Origin: Paenibacillus sp. Root444D2
GTDB taxonomy: Bacteria > Bacillota > Bacilli > Paenibacillales > NBRC-103111
Reading direction: 5' to 3'
NCBI RefSeq assembly: GCF_001426375.1
Contig: NZ_LMEO01000012.1
Span: forward strand, 186,001 to 250,000
Length of the DNA stretch: 64,000 nucleotides
Shown: one piece after another, positions 8,568 to 17,619 of the stretch
How positions within the stretch are numbered: the first letter of the stretch is position 1
Layout of the letters: each line of letters opens with the position of its first letter
Program-made: the position numbers and the translations under genes
The notes under the pieces: model-generated
The model's input: only the letters and a program-made list of their open reading frames with translations
The model's database searches: none
Told to the model about the DNA's origin: nothing

Positions 8568-8608
8568 TAGAAAAATTAAATACCCGCAGGGCCTAAGCCT
8601 TGCGGGTA
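8568..8608 (-). terminator. Rho-independent terminator of rnpB
   Basis: On the minus strand ACCCGCAAGG...CCCTGCGGGT (8581-8608) is followed by ATTTAATTTTT. It stands 12 bases after the P1 closing strand of rnpB. Confidence 0.8.
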
Positions 8609-8619
8609 ACCGACAGTAT

Positions 8620-9037
8620 GGAAAGTTTGCCGTAAGCCGGGTTCTGTACTTCCAGTGGTCATAGCGGGCGTCTGTCCCCTGCCACCATTGAAGTGACAAT
8701 CATCTATCTAGGCCATACATTGCTGCACAGCTCAAGCGACCAACCCGAACGCGTCTCAGGCTAAGACTGCCACCTCGAAAGCGGCTTGCGTTCCTCTAGG
8801 TCTTGCTCCAAGTGGGGTTTACCAGGATCTATGTCACCATAGAACCTCGTGGTCTCTTACACCACGGTTCCACCCTTGCCTGTGAATCCCTTGCGGGAAA
8901 CCATCGGCGGTCCATTTCTGTGGCCCTATCCTTCAACTCGCGTTGACTGGACGTTATCCAGCACCCTGCCTTATGGAGCCCGGACTTTCCTCTCGCTGTG
9001 GCTTACCCACAGCCAGCGATTGTCTGTCAAACTTTCC
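8620..9037 (-). ncRNA. rnpB: RNase P RNA, A-type
   Basis: The catalytic RNA of RNase P, which makes tRNA 5' ends. Ends were set by the P1 helix: GGAAAGUUUG at the 5' end pairs with CAAACUUUCC at the 3' end. Conserved blocks in order on the minus strand: GAGGAAAGTCCGGGCTCC (P4 5' strand and J3/4), CAGGGTGCTGGATAACG, CCGCCGATGG, GGTAAACCCCACTTGG, GCCTAGATAGATGATTGTC, and ACAGAACCCGGCTTA near the 3' end (P4 3' strand). These match the ancestral A-type pattern (as in E. coli) and not the B-type pattern of Bacillus subtilis. Length about 418 nt. Its promoter and terminator are both visible. Confidence 0.96.
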
Positions 9038-9049
9038 GGTGCATTTGCT

Positions 9050-9078
9050 AGTATACTAAGAATGCCTTCGAAATACAA
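9050..9078 (-). promoter_or_regulatory. rnpB promoter
   Basis: On the minus strand TTGTAT, 17-base spacer, TATACT, placing +1 within a few bases of the P1 helix of rnpB. A short TCAAAT-acc-ATTTGA repeat lies just upstream (9094-9108). Confidence 0.7.
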
Positions 9079-9169
9079 CTGCTGATCGTTTCCTCAAATA
9101 CCATTTGAAACTCAGAAGGTAAATAAGGCATGCCAAGAAATAGGCTTTTGAGCAATCTAGCCCTAATCC

Positions 9170-10279
9170 CTACAGGAACTGGAATGGCTCTGTTTCGACC
9201 TCGGATGCCAGCACCTGCGTGTCCGTCTTGGCCAACTGCGCGGCGAGATAATCCGCTACGCCGCGCTTCATGATCTTCTCGACGTTATGTCCAACGTCGA
9301 TCAAAGCCAAACCCGCCGCAAGCGCATCGTGCGCGGTGTGGTAGTCGATGTCGCCGGTGACCAGCACATCGGCGCCGGCGAACAAGGCGTGCCGCATGTA
9401 GCGGCCGCCAGAGCCCCCCAGAACGGCCACCTTACGGATGGGCCGTTCCAAATCGCCTACGACGCGCACCGCCGGCACGTCGAACACCTGCTTCGCGAGC
9501 TCCGTCAGCTCGCGAAGAGTCTTAGCCGCGGGCAGCTTGCCCACGCGGCCTAGACCGAACACTCTACCCTTGAGGTCCATCGGGTAGAGGTCATAGGCCA
9601 CCTCCTCATAGGGGTGGGCCTTCAATAGAGCCTGAACCGCCTTGCGCTGTACGCTGGCGGTTACGATGGTCTCTACGCGTACTTCCTCTACGCGTTCAAG
9701 CTTGCCTGCTTCCCCGATAAACGGGTGCGTCCCTTCTTGCGGCAGGAACGTCCCCGTTCCGGGGATGTTAAAGCTGCAGTGGCTGTACTGCCCGATTCCA
9801 CCCGCTCCCGCGGTGAAAAGGGCATCCAGCACAGCCTGGTGATGCGTCTCAGGCACGAAAACAACCAGCTTCTGCAGCTTCTCCGTATGCACATCCTCCA
9901 GATGAGTAAGCTCCGTCAAACCGAGCTTATCAGCCATCATATCGTTGATGCCGCCTTCAGCCACATCCAAATTCGTATGAGCGATATAGACAGCGATGTC
10001 ATGCTTAATTAATTTTTCATATAAACGACCGGCAGGCGTATCCGTTTGCAGATGAGCGAGCGGTCTGAAAATAATCGCATGATGAGCAATAATAAGATTA
10101 GCGCCTTGCTGAATGGCTTCTTCAACCACTTCATCGGTGACATCCAAGGCTACGAGGACCTTTTGGATTTCCTTCTGCAAAGACCCTAGCTGTAAGCCTA
10201 TTTTATCATCAGGCATCGCATAATGCTTCGGCGCCAGCTGTTCAAACAGCTGGATTACGGTTTGACCTTTTGCAAACAA
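9170..10279 (-). CDS. Nif3-like dinuclear metal center protein (YqfO)
   Basis: 369 residues, the long form typical of Gram-positive bacteria. Two Nif3 halves are interrupted by a PII/CutA-like insert (about residues 128-230: KLVVFVPETHHQAVLDALFTAGAGGIG). Metal ligands are seen in IIAHHAIIFRP, the AHTNLDVAEGG motif, and DIDYHTAHDALAAGLALIDVGH. The family forms hexamers with a two-metal site; it has been proposed to be a GTP cyclohydrolase 1 type 2 or a hydrolase, but its true role is unsettled. It overlaps trmK by 25 bases, as in the yqfN-yqfO pair of Bacillus. The C-terminal third (9180-9600) is clearly richer in G+C than its neighbours. Confidence 0.93.
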   Translation of the reverse strand: MFAKGQTVIQLFEQLAPKHYAMPDDKIGLQLGSLQKEIQKVLVALDVTDEVVEEAIQQGANLIIAHHAIIFRPLAHLQTDTPAGRLYEKLIKHDIAVYIAHTNLDVAEGGINDMMADKLGLTELTHLEDVHTEKLQKLVVFVPETHHQAVLDALFTAGAGGIGQYSHCSFNIPGTGTFLPQEGTHPFIGEAGKLERVEEVRVETIVTASVQRKAVQALLKAHPYEEVAYDLYPMDLKGRVFGLGRVGKLPAAKTLRELTELAKQVFDVPAVRVVGDLERPIRKVAVLGGSGGRYMRHALFAGADVLVTGDIDYHTAHDALAAGLALIDVGHNVEKIMKRGVADYLAAQLAKTDTQVLASEVETEPFQFL

Positions 10280-11019
10280 GCGAGTACCTCCTTTATTTCC
10301 TTCATTTCTTGACCGACCTGCTCTGCCTTAGCAACAGACGCTTCTGCGGAGGATAGTTGGAGCTGCCCTTTAATCATGGCCAACTTTTTCAGTTCGCTTT
10401 CCCACTTGATAAACCATACTTCTGGAGCCTCGCTGATGAAGTATGGCCCCATTTGAAGCAAGCGTTCCTTCGATACCCTAACCCCACCTGGCAGTTGACG
10501 TTCAGCGTAAAGAACATTCAATGTATCCTTTTCCGCATCCGGCACAGCTATGGCTGTCAATATCTCATAAATCTTACCGTCTTCCTCTAGAATCGTTTCG
10601 GATTCCAGATTCCAACCCTGCTGCAGCAACCAACGCCGCACATGATCTTCACCGACATTGGGCTGCAAAATGAGATGAGTGACGCCTTGCAGCTTATGCT
10701 TTCCAGCTTCCAAAATACTCGCCATCAAACTTCCGCCCATTCCGGCGATCGTAATGACATTGACTTCTCCAGCCTCAATAACGGCGAGTCCATCACCGGA
10801 TCTTACACTGATTTTCTTGGACAATCCGCTTTCTAGAACTTGTCTTGTTGCCGCTTCAAAAGGCCCTGGATTCACCTCGCCAGCCACAGCAAACAAAATA
10901 ATACCCTGTTGTGCCAAATACGTTGGCAATAGGGCATGATCGGAACCAATGTCCGCTACCTTTGAGCCTAATGGAACTCGGTCTGCAATCATTTGCAGTC
11001 TTTTCGATAATTTCACCAT
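10255..11019 (-). CDS. trmK: tRNA (adenine(22)-N(1))-methyltransferase
   Basis: TrmK (YqfN) methylates N1 of A22 in tRNAs using S-adenosylmethionine. 254 residues: an N-terminal Rossmann methyltransferase (KVADIGSDHALLPTYLAQQG carries the SAM-binding motif; TIAGMGGSLMASIL; LILQPNV) and a C-terminal coiled-coil-like helix pair (about 200-250), as in the known structures. It overlaps the downstream nif3-like gene, so the two are translationally coupled. A 3-base gap separates it from the membrane protein gene upstream. Confidence 0.93.
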   Translation of the reverse strand: MVKLSKRLQMIADRVPLGSKVADIGSDHALLPTYLAQQGIILFAVAGEVNPGPFEAATRQVLESGLSKKISVRSGDGLAVIEAGEVNVITIAGMGGSLMASILEAGKHKLQGVTHLILQPNVGEDHVRRWLLQQGWNLESETILEEDGKIYEILTAIAVPDAEKDTLNVLYAERQLPGGVRVSKERLLQMGPYFISEAPEVWFIKWESELKKLAMIKGQLQLSSAEASVAKAEQVGQEMKEIKEVLACLQKVKP

Positions 11020-11022
11020 ATG

Positions 11023-11853
11023 TTACATTACCCACTCTACCCATTTTTTACGCAGCAAAAATAATGCCACGCCTGCAGAAACTAACTTGCCTGTAAACGA
11101 TAATTGAATGAGACGAGAACTCATATTGACATCTGTTAGAAACGTCATCGCTTCAGGAGCAAACCATACAATACTCCCAACTAACAGAAGCACGCTAGCT
11201 GCTTGCTTATTCGTATGATGCGCAAGCCAAGCCATCCATATAAGTACAATACTAACCGGAATCCAACTAATTTCAAGTGAGAACCACCCAGGACTGTCAA
11301 GCTTGTGCAGCAATAGCCACCCATATGTACCGACTAGCCCCAGCCAGCCGCATATCTGGAAAATGGCCATACGGCCTACTAACCCATTAAACAGCCAGAC
11401 ACTACTACAAAAAGCTAAATAACCAACATAGGCATAAGATGAACTCACTTCATACAAATCTAATAAATACAAACCGAGAAAAAGCAAAGCAATCGAAGAA
11501 ACACCACAGAGCAAATAAGAAATAACTGGTGCTTTCTGATAATGCCGATATGCAAATGCATAACAAATGATGACAAAAAGCGTGGAAATTCCAATTTGCA
11601 TTGGCAATCCAAAAGAGTTAAAATTAAGAGCAGATAAGGCAAGAGCGGCAATCACCGCCATAATGGCCAACCATATTTTCCAATTACTGTTCGCTACCGA
11701 GGATGCGGATACCCCCATTAATGAAGCAGGTTTAGGCGTTGATTCATCCACATACAAATTCATTAGGAAATCGCAGTAATGCTCAGGAAGCAATTTGCTT
11801 CTGCGCCAATGATGGATTTCACTGACAATCACTTTTCGTTTCTCTGCATCCAT
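11023..11853 (-). CDS. Polytopic membrane protein of unknown function
   Basis: 276 residues. A hydrophilic start of ~55 residues (MDAEKRKVIVSEIHHWRRSKLLPEHYCDFLMNLY) resembles the helical head of DUF2157-like proteins. Eight to nine hydrophobic helices follow. In Bacillus subtilis the gene at this position between sigA and trmK is the cytochrome c550 gene cccA; no heme motif (CxxCH) is present here. It is 3 bases from trmK and in the same operon. No function can be assigned. Confidence 0.75.
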   Translation of the reverse strand: MDAEKRKVIVSEIHHWRRSKLLPEHYCDFLMNLYVDESTPKPASLMGVSASSVANSNWKIWLAIMAVIAALALSALNFNSFGLPMQIGISTLFVIICYAFAYRHYQKAPVISYLLCGVSSIALLFLGLYLLDLYEVSSSYAYVGYLAFCSSVWLFNGLVGRMAIFQICGWLGLVGTYGWLLLHKLDSPGWFSLEISWIPVSIVLIWMAWLAHHTNKQAASVLLLVGSIVWFAPEAMTFLTDVNMSSRLIQLSFTGKLVSAGVALFLLRKKWVEWVM

Positions 11854-11923
11854 TTATTCGCTCACCTTCCTAGCTACTTTATCGGTGAATTCTTCCTCTG
11901 GCTTTAGTAGTAGTTTTTATAAT

Positions 11924-11953
11924 AAAAAAAGACCCCGCCGAATTGGCAGGGCC
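11924..11953 (-). terminator. Rho-independent terminator of rpoD
   Basis: On the minus strand a GC-rich stem (CCCTGCC-aattc-GGCGGGG) is followed by a TTTTTTT run, 15 bases past the rpoD stop. Confidence 0.85.
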
Positions 11954-11967
11954 CTCTCACAGCGTCT

Positions 11968-13083
11968 TTATTCCAAGAAATCCTTTAACCGTTTGCTACG
12001 GCTTGGGTGTCTCAACTTCCGCAAAGCTTTAGCTTCGATCTGACGAATCCGTTCACGTGTAACACCGAAAACTTTACCTACTTCTTCAAGCGTACGTGTA
12101 CGTCCATCATCTAGTCCAAAACGTAAGCGAAGTACATTCTCTTCTCTTTCCGTCAACGTATCCAGAACGTCCTCAAGCTGTTCCTTCAGAAGCTCATACG
12201 CGGCAGCATCAGCTGGTGCCAACGCTTCTTGATCCTCAATGAAATCTCCCAAGTGAGAATCGTCTTCCTCACCAATCGGTGTTTCTAACGACACAGGCTC
12301 TTGTGCAATCTTCATGATTTCACGTACTTTATCTGTGCTCAAATCCATCTCTTTGGCAATCTCTTCCGGTGTAGGTTCACGCCCTAATTCTTGCAGCAAT
12401 TGACGGGAAACACGGATAAGTTTATTAATCGTTTCGACCATATGTACCGGAATACGTATCGTTCTCGCTTGGTCCGCAATGGCACGGGTAATCGCTTGAC
12501 GAATCCACCATGTCGCATACGTACTAAACTTATATCCTTTGGTATGGTCAAACTTTTCCACAGCTTTAATAAGCCCCATATTACCTTCTTGAATCAAATC
12601 TAGGAACAGCATGCCTCGACCTACATATCTTTTGGCGATACTGACAACGAGTCTAAGGTTAGCTTCTGCTAAACGTCTCTTCGCTTCTTCATCCCCATTT
12701 TCAATCCGTTTGGCTAACCCTACTTCATCTTCCGCGGAAAGAAGCGGTACTCGACCAATTTCCTTCAAATACATCCGAACTGGATCATTAATCTTAATCC
12801 CTGGCGGTAAGGCCAGATCATCATCGAAGTTAAACTCATCGCGCTCATTTTCTTCTGGATTCATGGAATCCTCATCGGATTCGTTCCCTACATCGATCCC
12901 TTGCTCCGAAAGCTGTTCGAAAAACTCATCGATTTGTTCAGGATCCTGATCAAAGGGAGCTAATTTCTCCATAATATCCTTGTAAGTTAGTGAGGACCGC
13001 TTTTTCCCCTGCTCAATTAGCTGGTCTTTCACCTGGTCCAGGGTCAATTCTGTCTCTAGTTCTGTACGCTGATCATTCGCCAT
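11968..13083 (-). CDS. rpoD: RNA polymerase primary sigma factor SigA/RpoD
   Basis: Vegetative sigma factor. It has region 1.1, an acidic linker ([19 protein letters not shown]), region 1.2 ([21 protein letters not shown]), region 2 ([36 protein letters not shown] ... [16 protein letters not shown]), region 3, and region 4 with [20 protein letters not shown]. The start is the ATG at 13083 ([10 protein letters not shown]), about ten bases after GGAGGAGGGAG; an upstream in-frame ATG at 13110 would place this ribosome site inside the gene. About 371 residues, as in B. subtilis. It follows dnaG by 37 bases in the classical yqxD-dnaG-sigA cluster. Confidence 0.98.
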   Translation of the reverse strand: MANDQRTELETELTLDQVKDQLIEQGKKRSSLTYKDIMEKLAPFDQDPEQIDEFFEQLSEQGIDVGNESDEDSMNPEENERDEFNFDDDLALPPGIKINDPVRMYLKEIGRVPLLSAEDEVGLAKRIENGDEEAKRRLAEANLRLVVSIAKRYVGRGMLFLDLIQEGNMGLIKAVEKFDHTKGYKFSTYATWWIRQAITRAIADQARTIRIPVHMVETINKLIRVSRQLLQELGREPTPEEIAKEMDLSTDKVREIMKIAQEPVSLETPIGEEDDSHLGDFIEDQEALAPADAAAYELLKEQLEDVLDTLTEREENVLRLRFGLDDGRTRTLEEVGKVFGVTRERIRQIEAKALRKLRHPSRSKRLKDFLE

Positions 13084-13120
13084 GGTACGGACTCCCTCCT
13101 CCCTAGTCATTGCAGTAATA

Positions 13121-14968
13121 CTAAGTTGACTTCAATCGTTTTTCTAGGGCAATAATTTCAATAGCAATTTGTGCAGCTTTAAGATGGTCGCCCGCGCGTT
13201 CTGCACGAACTCGTTCTTCTTTCTTGCGTTCAACTTCTTCTTGCATTGGAACTTTGCGAATTTGGCGAATATAGTCGTCAATCACTTGTTCGTTAATTCC
13301 ATGACCAGCACCCATCATTACAATGGAACTAGCCAAGCTCTCCAGCTGTTCGTCTTGCAGCATGGCAATGTATCGGCTTGCATCCGGCTCAGCATTCTGA
13401 GCGTAGTAAGCATATAAATAAGCAGCTAAGACTGCGTGAGCTTCAACATTGAATTGATCACCTAATTGTGCTTCCACTTGTGAGCAGACGTCACGGTCAT
13501 GCATCATTACCGCCAATATCAACCGTTCTGCATTATGATAAGCGGGCAAAAGTGATGGTGATTTTTTGAGTGTTCGTTCCACTGTTCTCCCATTATTCAT
13601 AACATTATTCCACAGAATTGGTTTATTATCCCCCTCTGGTCGGTTTTTTTCCGATTGCAGCAAGATTTCGTGAAGGTCTAACTTCATCGCCTCATACGAA
13701 GATTCCGGGAATTCAGAAGCCAATTGTTTCAAATAATGTTCACGTTCCATCGGAGATTGAAGATGACTGATTAATTTCACAGCAGATTGCAGATAACGAA
13801 GTCTGTCACCGTCCTCATGCAACTTAAAATTTTTGCGGATGTATAATAGCTTATATTTCATCGATGGTACGGCTGGTTCAATAATCTCCCGTACGAATCG
13901 GTCAAAACCATAGTTTCTTACATAATCATCTGGATCCTTGCCGTCTGGCAGCATGGCTACCGTGACTCGGCTGCCTGTCTCTTCTAGAATAGGAATACTT
14001 TTGAATGCTGCTGATTGTCCTGCGTTATCCCCGTCATAACAAATGACGATTTGGTCAGCGTTACGGTTCAGCAGAGCGGCATGTTCCTTCGTTAATGCTG
14101 TCCCCATCGTGGCGACACCATTACTAATTCCCGCTTCCCATGCTTTAATGACATCCACATAGCCTTCAAAGAGAACTGCTTGTTGAAGCTTACGCATATT
14201 AGGTCTAGCCAGATGGAGGTTATACATTGTCCGGCTTTTATTAAAAAGAATGGTTTCCGGACTATTTAAATATTTGGGCTGCGCATCGCCCATCGATCTG
14301 CCTCCGAATGCGATAACTTTGCCAGTAGAGTCGCAAATAGGGAACATGATGCGTTCCCGGAATTTATCCACATAGCCGTTACCTTCATGTTTGGCAGAGA
14401 TTAAACCGCCCTTCTCCATCAGGGCTAAGTCGAACTCTCGTTTATCTAGCTGTTGAACGAGTGTGTCCCACATGGCCGGTGCATAACCAATTTGGAAGGT
14501 TTCGATCAGCTTATCCGAAATTCCTCTTGAGGCCAAATAACCTTTTGCCACTTTGCCTTGTTCCGTGTTCCCAAGTATATAATTGTACAATTTCGCTGTA
14601 AAATCATAAGCTTTTAACAAGGTTGCTTTCTCTTGCTGCTGTTCATTTTGCTCCTCTGTTGCTTCCTCCCAAGTGATTGGGATATCCGCTTCTTCTGCCA
14701 GCTTGCTTACGGCCTCGGCGAAGCTAAGTCCTTCGATTTCCATTACGAATCGAATCAGATTCCCACCCACATTACAACCAAAACAACGATAAATTTGTTT
14801 TTCCGGTGTGACAGTGAATGAAGGACTTTTCTCAGAGTGGAACGGGCATAGCCCCTTCATATAATGCCCTTGCTTGCTCAAATGTACGTGCCTACCAATG
14901 ACATCAACAATGTCATGGCGCTTAAGTACAGCCTCAATGACCTCTTCAGGTATGCGTCCGTACCTCAT
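13121..14968 (-). CDS. dnaG: DNA primase
   Basis: Makes RNA primers for lagging-strand replication in complex with the DnaB-type helicase. 615 residues: an N-terminal CHC2 zinc-binding domain ([15 protein letters not shown] ... YRCFGC, about residues 40-65), the RNA-polymerase core with TOPRIM motifs ([28 protein letters not shown]), and a C-terminal helicase-interaction domain (from ~450). It lies between yqxD and rpoD as in most Bacillales. Confidence 0.97.
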   Translation of the reverse strand: MRYGRIPEEVIEAVLKRHDIVDVIGRHVHLSKQGHYMKGLCPFHSEKSPSFTVTPEKQIYRCFGCNVGGNLIRFVMEIEGLSFAEAVSKLAEEADIPITWEEATEEQNEQQQEKATLLKAYDFTAKLYNYILGNTEQGKVAKGYLASRGISDKLIETFQIGYAPAMWDTLVQQLDKREFDLALMEKGGLISAKHEGNGYVDKFRERIMFPICDSTGKVIAFGGRSMGDAQPKYLNSPETILFNKSRTMYNLHLARPNMRKLQQAVLFEGYVDVIKAWEAGISNGVATMGTALTKEHAALLNRNADQIVICYDGDNAGQSAAFKSIPILEETGSRVTVAMLPDGKDPDDYVRNYGFDRFVREIIEPAVPSMKYKLLYIRKNFKLHEDGDRLRYLQSAVKLISHLQSPMEREHYLKQLASEFPESSYEAMKLDLHEILLQSEKNRPEGDNKPILWNNVMNNGRTVERTLKKSPSLLPAYHNAERLILAVMMHDRDVCSQVEAQLGDQFNVEAHAVLAAYLYAYYAQNAEPDASRYIAMLQDEQLESLASSIVMMGAGHGINEQVIDDYIRQIRKVPMQEEVERKKEERVRAERAGDHLKAAQIAIEIIALEKRLKST

Positions 14969-15017
14969 TTTCGTTCCACCTACAATTCAGGTCGCTTTTC
15001 CGACTAATTACTATTCG

Positions 15018-15482
15018 CTACTTGTTTTCGATTTCCTGCAAATATTTTAAAAGTTTTGTCAAACCATGTAGAAAATTTTGACGATCTGCCTCCGTAAAAG
15101 GTTTTGGCCCCTTCGAATGCTTTCCGCTTCTGCGCATTTTGGCCGATGCGTGACGACGATCCAAAAGGAAATCAATCGAACTATCGGTATATTCCTGCCC
15201 TCGATTCGTTAAGCAAATAGATCCCTTAGCCAATCCTAAGGCGGCGAGTCCAAAATCTTGTGTCACCAAAATATCACCTTGCTGAATCTGATTGGCAATA
15301 TATAAATCGACAGATTGATCAGAACGGTCCACTTGAACGACCTTCACGCCTGGGTTCTCCTTCATCCGATGATCGAAAGAAGCAACTAGCACAACTTGTA
15401 CACCAAACTGCCTACCTGCTTGCTCAATTTCAGATTTTACTGGACAAGCATCGGCATCAACGATAATACTTCTCGCTCGCAT
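15018..15482 (-). CDS. yqxD: YaiI/YqxD family protein (UPF0178, DUF188)
   Basis: 154 residues. The N-terminus SIIVDADACPVKSEIE and the later QGDILVTQDFGLAALGLAKG give the PIN-like acidic pattern of the DUF188 family, and RHASAKMRRSGKHSKGPKPF is the usual basic stretch. A nuclease role is suggested by the fold only; biochemical function is unknown. It is first in the yqxD-dnaG-rpoD cluster. A TATAAT lies about 45 bases upstream of the ATG without a convincing -35 box. Confidence 0.9.
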   Translation of the reverse strand: MRARSIIVDADACPVKSEIEQAGRQFGVQVVLVASFDHRMKENPGVKVVQVDRSDQSVDLYIANQIQQGDILVTQDFGLAALGLAKGSICLTNRGQEYTDSSIDFLLDRRHASAKMRRSGKHSKGPKPFTEADRQNFLHGLTKLLKYLQEIENK

Positions 15483-15573
15483 ACAGTTCAGCCCCTGCTC
15501 TCTAGAAGAAATCTCACCGTACTATTATATACGATGGACTTACAAAAAATCCTGCAAGGGAAAACATAAAACC

Positions 15574-16389
15574 TTACTGGACTCGTTCGATATGGTCCAT
15601 GATTAAACTTGCTGTCTCTTCAACGGCACGGTTGGAAACATCAAAGATGACGCAACCGATTTTGCTCATAATTTTGTCAGCAAAAGCCAGTTCTATTTTA
15701 ATACGTTCTACATTGGCGTAGGTTGCATTTTCTGCTAGCCCTAATGTTCGCAGCCGTTCTTGACGTATGACATTCAATTTATCCGGGTCAATCCGCAGCC
15801 CAATGATCTTATCCTTTGGAACCGTATAAATCGCAGCAGGCGGCTGCATTTCCGGTACCAATGGAACATTGGCGACTTTAAATCTTTTGTGCGCCAAGTA
15901 CATCGATAAGGGTGTTTTGGACGTCCGAGAAACACCTAATAAGATGATGTCTGCTTTTTGTATGCCGCTAAAATCCCGACCGTCATCATATTTGACTGCG
16001 AATTCAACCGCTTCAACTTTTTTGAAATAATCCTCATCGAGCGGATGAATCATACCCGGTTGTCTGCGAGGCTCTTGGTGTAATGCTTGCCCTAAGGTAG
16101 CAACAACTGGCCCAAGTAAGTCAATATGCGGGATATCGTACTCCTTCGCCTTGGCTATCAGATCGTCTCGCAATTCAGGTATAACCAATGTAAACACGAC
16201 AATTCCGCCATGTATCCTAATCGCATTGATGACTTTATCTATTCCTTCAAAATCATGGATAAATGGAGCTCTCATAATTTCAACGGGTACAGGATGAAAC
16301 TGCATCGCAGCGGCACGCACGACTGATTCTCCTGTTTCCCCAACTGAATCAGAAACTACATATACGCGAGTAGGTAGTGGGTGATCCAT
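15574..16389 (-). CDS. yqfL: Pyruvate phosphate dikinase regulatory kinase/phosphatase (DUF299), YqfL
   Basis: A bifunctional ADP-dependent kinase and phosphate-dependent phosphorylase that switches pyruvate,phosphate dikinase (or PEP synthase) off and on. 271 residues; the family signature VYVVSDSVGETGESVVRAA is at the N-terminus and the P-loop-like GVSRTSKTPLSMYLA at about residues 153-167. In B. subtilis yqfL follows ccpN (yqzB); here ccpN is missing and the gene directly follows recO. Confidence 0.93.
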   Translation of the reverse strand: MDHPLPTRVYVVSDSVGETGESVVRAAAMQFHPVPVEIMRAPFIHDFEGIDKVINAIRIHGGIVVFTLVIPELRDDLIAKAKEYDIPHIDLLGPVVATLGQALHQEPRRQPGMIHPLDEDYFKKVEAVEFAVKYDDGRDFSGIQKADIILLGVSRTSKTPLSMYLAHKRFKVANVPLVPEMQPPAAIYTVPKDKIIGLRIDPDKLNVIRQERLRTLGLAENATYANVERIKIELAFADKIMSKIGCVIFDVSNRAVEETASLIMDHIERVQ

Positions 16390-16472
16390 TTCCCTAAGCC
16401 CCTTTCAGCAGGGACGAGGCCCTACATTAGTCATTTGTATGTAAAGTTGATGTAAACAGAACGAAAGCATGA

Positions 16473-16514
16473 GAAAAACCTCACCGATATGCGGACAGCA
16501 CAAGGGCGAGGTGA
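16473..16514 (-). terminator. Rho-independent terminator of recO
   Basis: On the minus strand ACCTCGCC...GGTGAGGT (one G-T pair, 19-base loop) is followed by TTTTTC. It separates recO from yqfL. Confidence 0.75.
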
Positions 16515-16566
16515 TTTCCACCACATCATATCAAAGCCGAAATCACATGTCAAATTAGAATCAACA

Positions 16567-17316
16567 CTATATGTTGTATTTTTCCATTTGTTCAATAAAG
16601 CCTCTTGATTTCCACTGAACACCAATATGGATATCCATGTAAGCTCGCATGCAAGTCTTCAGCTGCGCTTTCGTTTCATCCTTTACCTGAACGGCACCAA
16701 GTCTCCGCATATCCATGCGAGGAAATATTTTCAAAAGCTTAAGCGCTCCTTCACCGATAGGAATAGCCGCGGTATCTTTATATCGACAGCGAGCACATAA
16801 AGTCCCACCCATTGCAGGACTAAAGGTAGTAATCCCCGAAGTTTCTCCACAGGAGACACAAGCATTGGTCACAGGAAGATAGCCGGCTAGATCAAACATC
16901 TTCATTTCATAGAGATGAACGACGATCTGCATGTCCTTGCCCTCTTCAATAGCCATTAGTCCAGCTTTCAATTGCTCAAATATATAAGTGCTGCCCTCTT
17001 CGTCACCAAGCATCCGGTCTGTCATCTCCACCAAATAGGAAGCATGCGCAGACATATGTAAATCTTCACGTAAAGCATGATGGGCTTCGATAATCTCAGC
17101 ACTATTCAGAGACCCCATCTGACCCCTTTGTTTGAAAAAAACAAAATCGCCGTACGTAAAAAGCTGCGTAACGGCGGCATGTCGACTTTTCACTTTCTTA
17201 GCACCCCGAGCCATGACACCAACCTTACCCAGCTCGGGGGTGAATAAACTAATAATCTTATTTCCCTCTCCATAGTCCATACTACGGAGTACAATCCCCT
17301 GTACGCTGCGCAGCAA
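16567..17316 (-). CDS. recO: DNA repair protein RecO
   Basis: RecO helps load RecA on SSB-coated single-stranded DNA together with RecR/RecF. 249 residues: an N-terminal OB-fold (QGIVLRSMDYGEGNKIISLFTPELGKVGVMARGAKK), a helical middle and a four-cysteine zinc site (CVSCGETSGITTFSPAMGG ... CARC, about residues 148-172). It lies downstream of yqzL and era, the standard order in Bacillales. Confidence 0.96.
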   Translation of the reverse strand: MLRSVQGIVLRSMDYGEGNKIISLFTPELGKVGVMARGAKKVKSRHAAVTQLFTYGDFVFFKQRGQMGSLNSAEIIEAHHALREDLHMSAHASYLVEMTDRMLGDEEGSTYIFEQLKAGLMAIEEGKDMQIVVHLYEMKMFDLAGYLPVTNACVSCGETSGITTFSPAMGGTLCARCRYKDTAAIPIGEGALKLLKIFPRMDMRRLGAVQVKDETKAQLKTCMRAYMDIHIGVQWKSRGFIEQMEKYNI

Positions 17317-17370
17317 ATGACTTCCCCCATGAATGCCGCTCTGAAATTTACGAGCCTAATGAATATGAAT

Positions 17371-17523
17371 TTACATATTCAGACCTTCGAGCGGTTCTTC
17401 GTTACTTTGATCCTCTTCCTGTACATCGGTGTCCATACCTGGTTCTCCGGAGACTTGTTTGTACAGCAGATAGGCATCTACATCACCGGTCTTTGAAAAA
17501 TACGTCCACGAAAAATCTTTCAT
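17371..17523 (-). CDS. yqzL: YqzL family small protein
   Basis: 50 residues, starting MKDFSWTYFSKTGDVDAYLLYK, the pattern I know from YqzL proteins encoded between era and recO in Bacillales. The tail is acidic (EEDQSNEEPLEG). A GGGGAGG site stands nine bases before the ATG at 17523; the ATG at 17532 overlaps that site and is unlikely. Function unknown. The conserved position between era and recO strengthens the call. Confidence 0.85.
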   Translation of the reverse strand: MKDFSWTYFSKTGDVDAYLLYKQVSGEPGMDTDVQEEDQSNEEPLEGLNM

Positions 17524-17619
17524 GTTCAGCATCCTCCCCATTGAACGTGATGTTCTTAGGATGCGCAGAGGAAGCTTCTCTATGCGAAATAAAAACTGGA
17601 ACTGTTAGGGAAAAATCTA

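Noticed and set aside
8849-9085. 78-codon plus-strand open frame
   Set aside because: Antisense to the conserved RNase P RNA.
15483-15573. Promoter of the yqxD-dnaG-rpoD cluster
   Set aside because: A TATAAT box is present, but no acceptable -35 box stands at 16-18 bases, so I did not list it as a feature.
16431-16625. 64-codon minus-strand open frame overlapping the recO end
   Set aside because: Covers the recO terminator and part of recO in another frame; no start signal.
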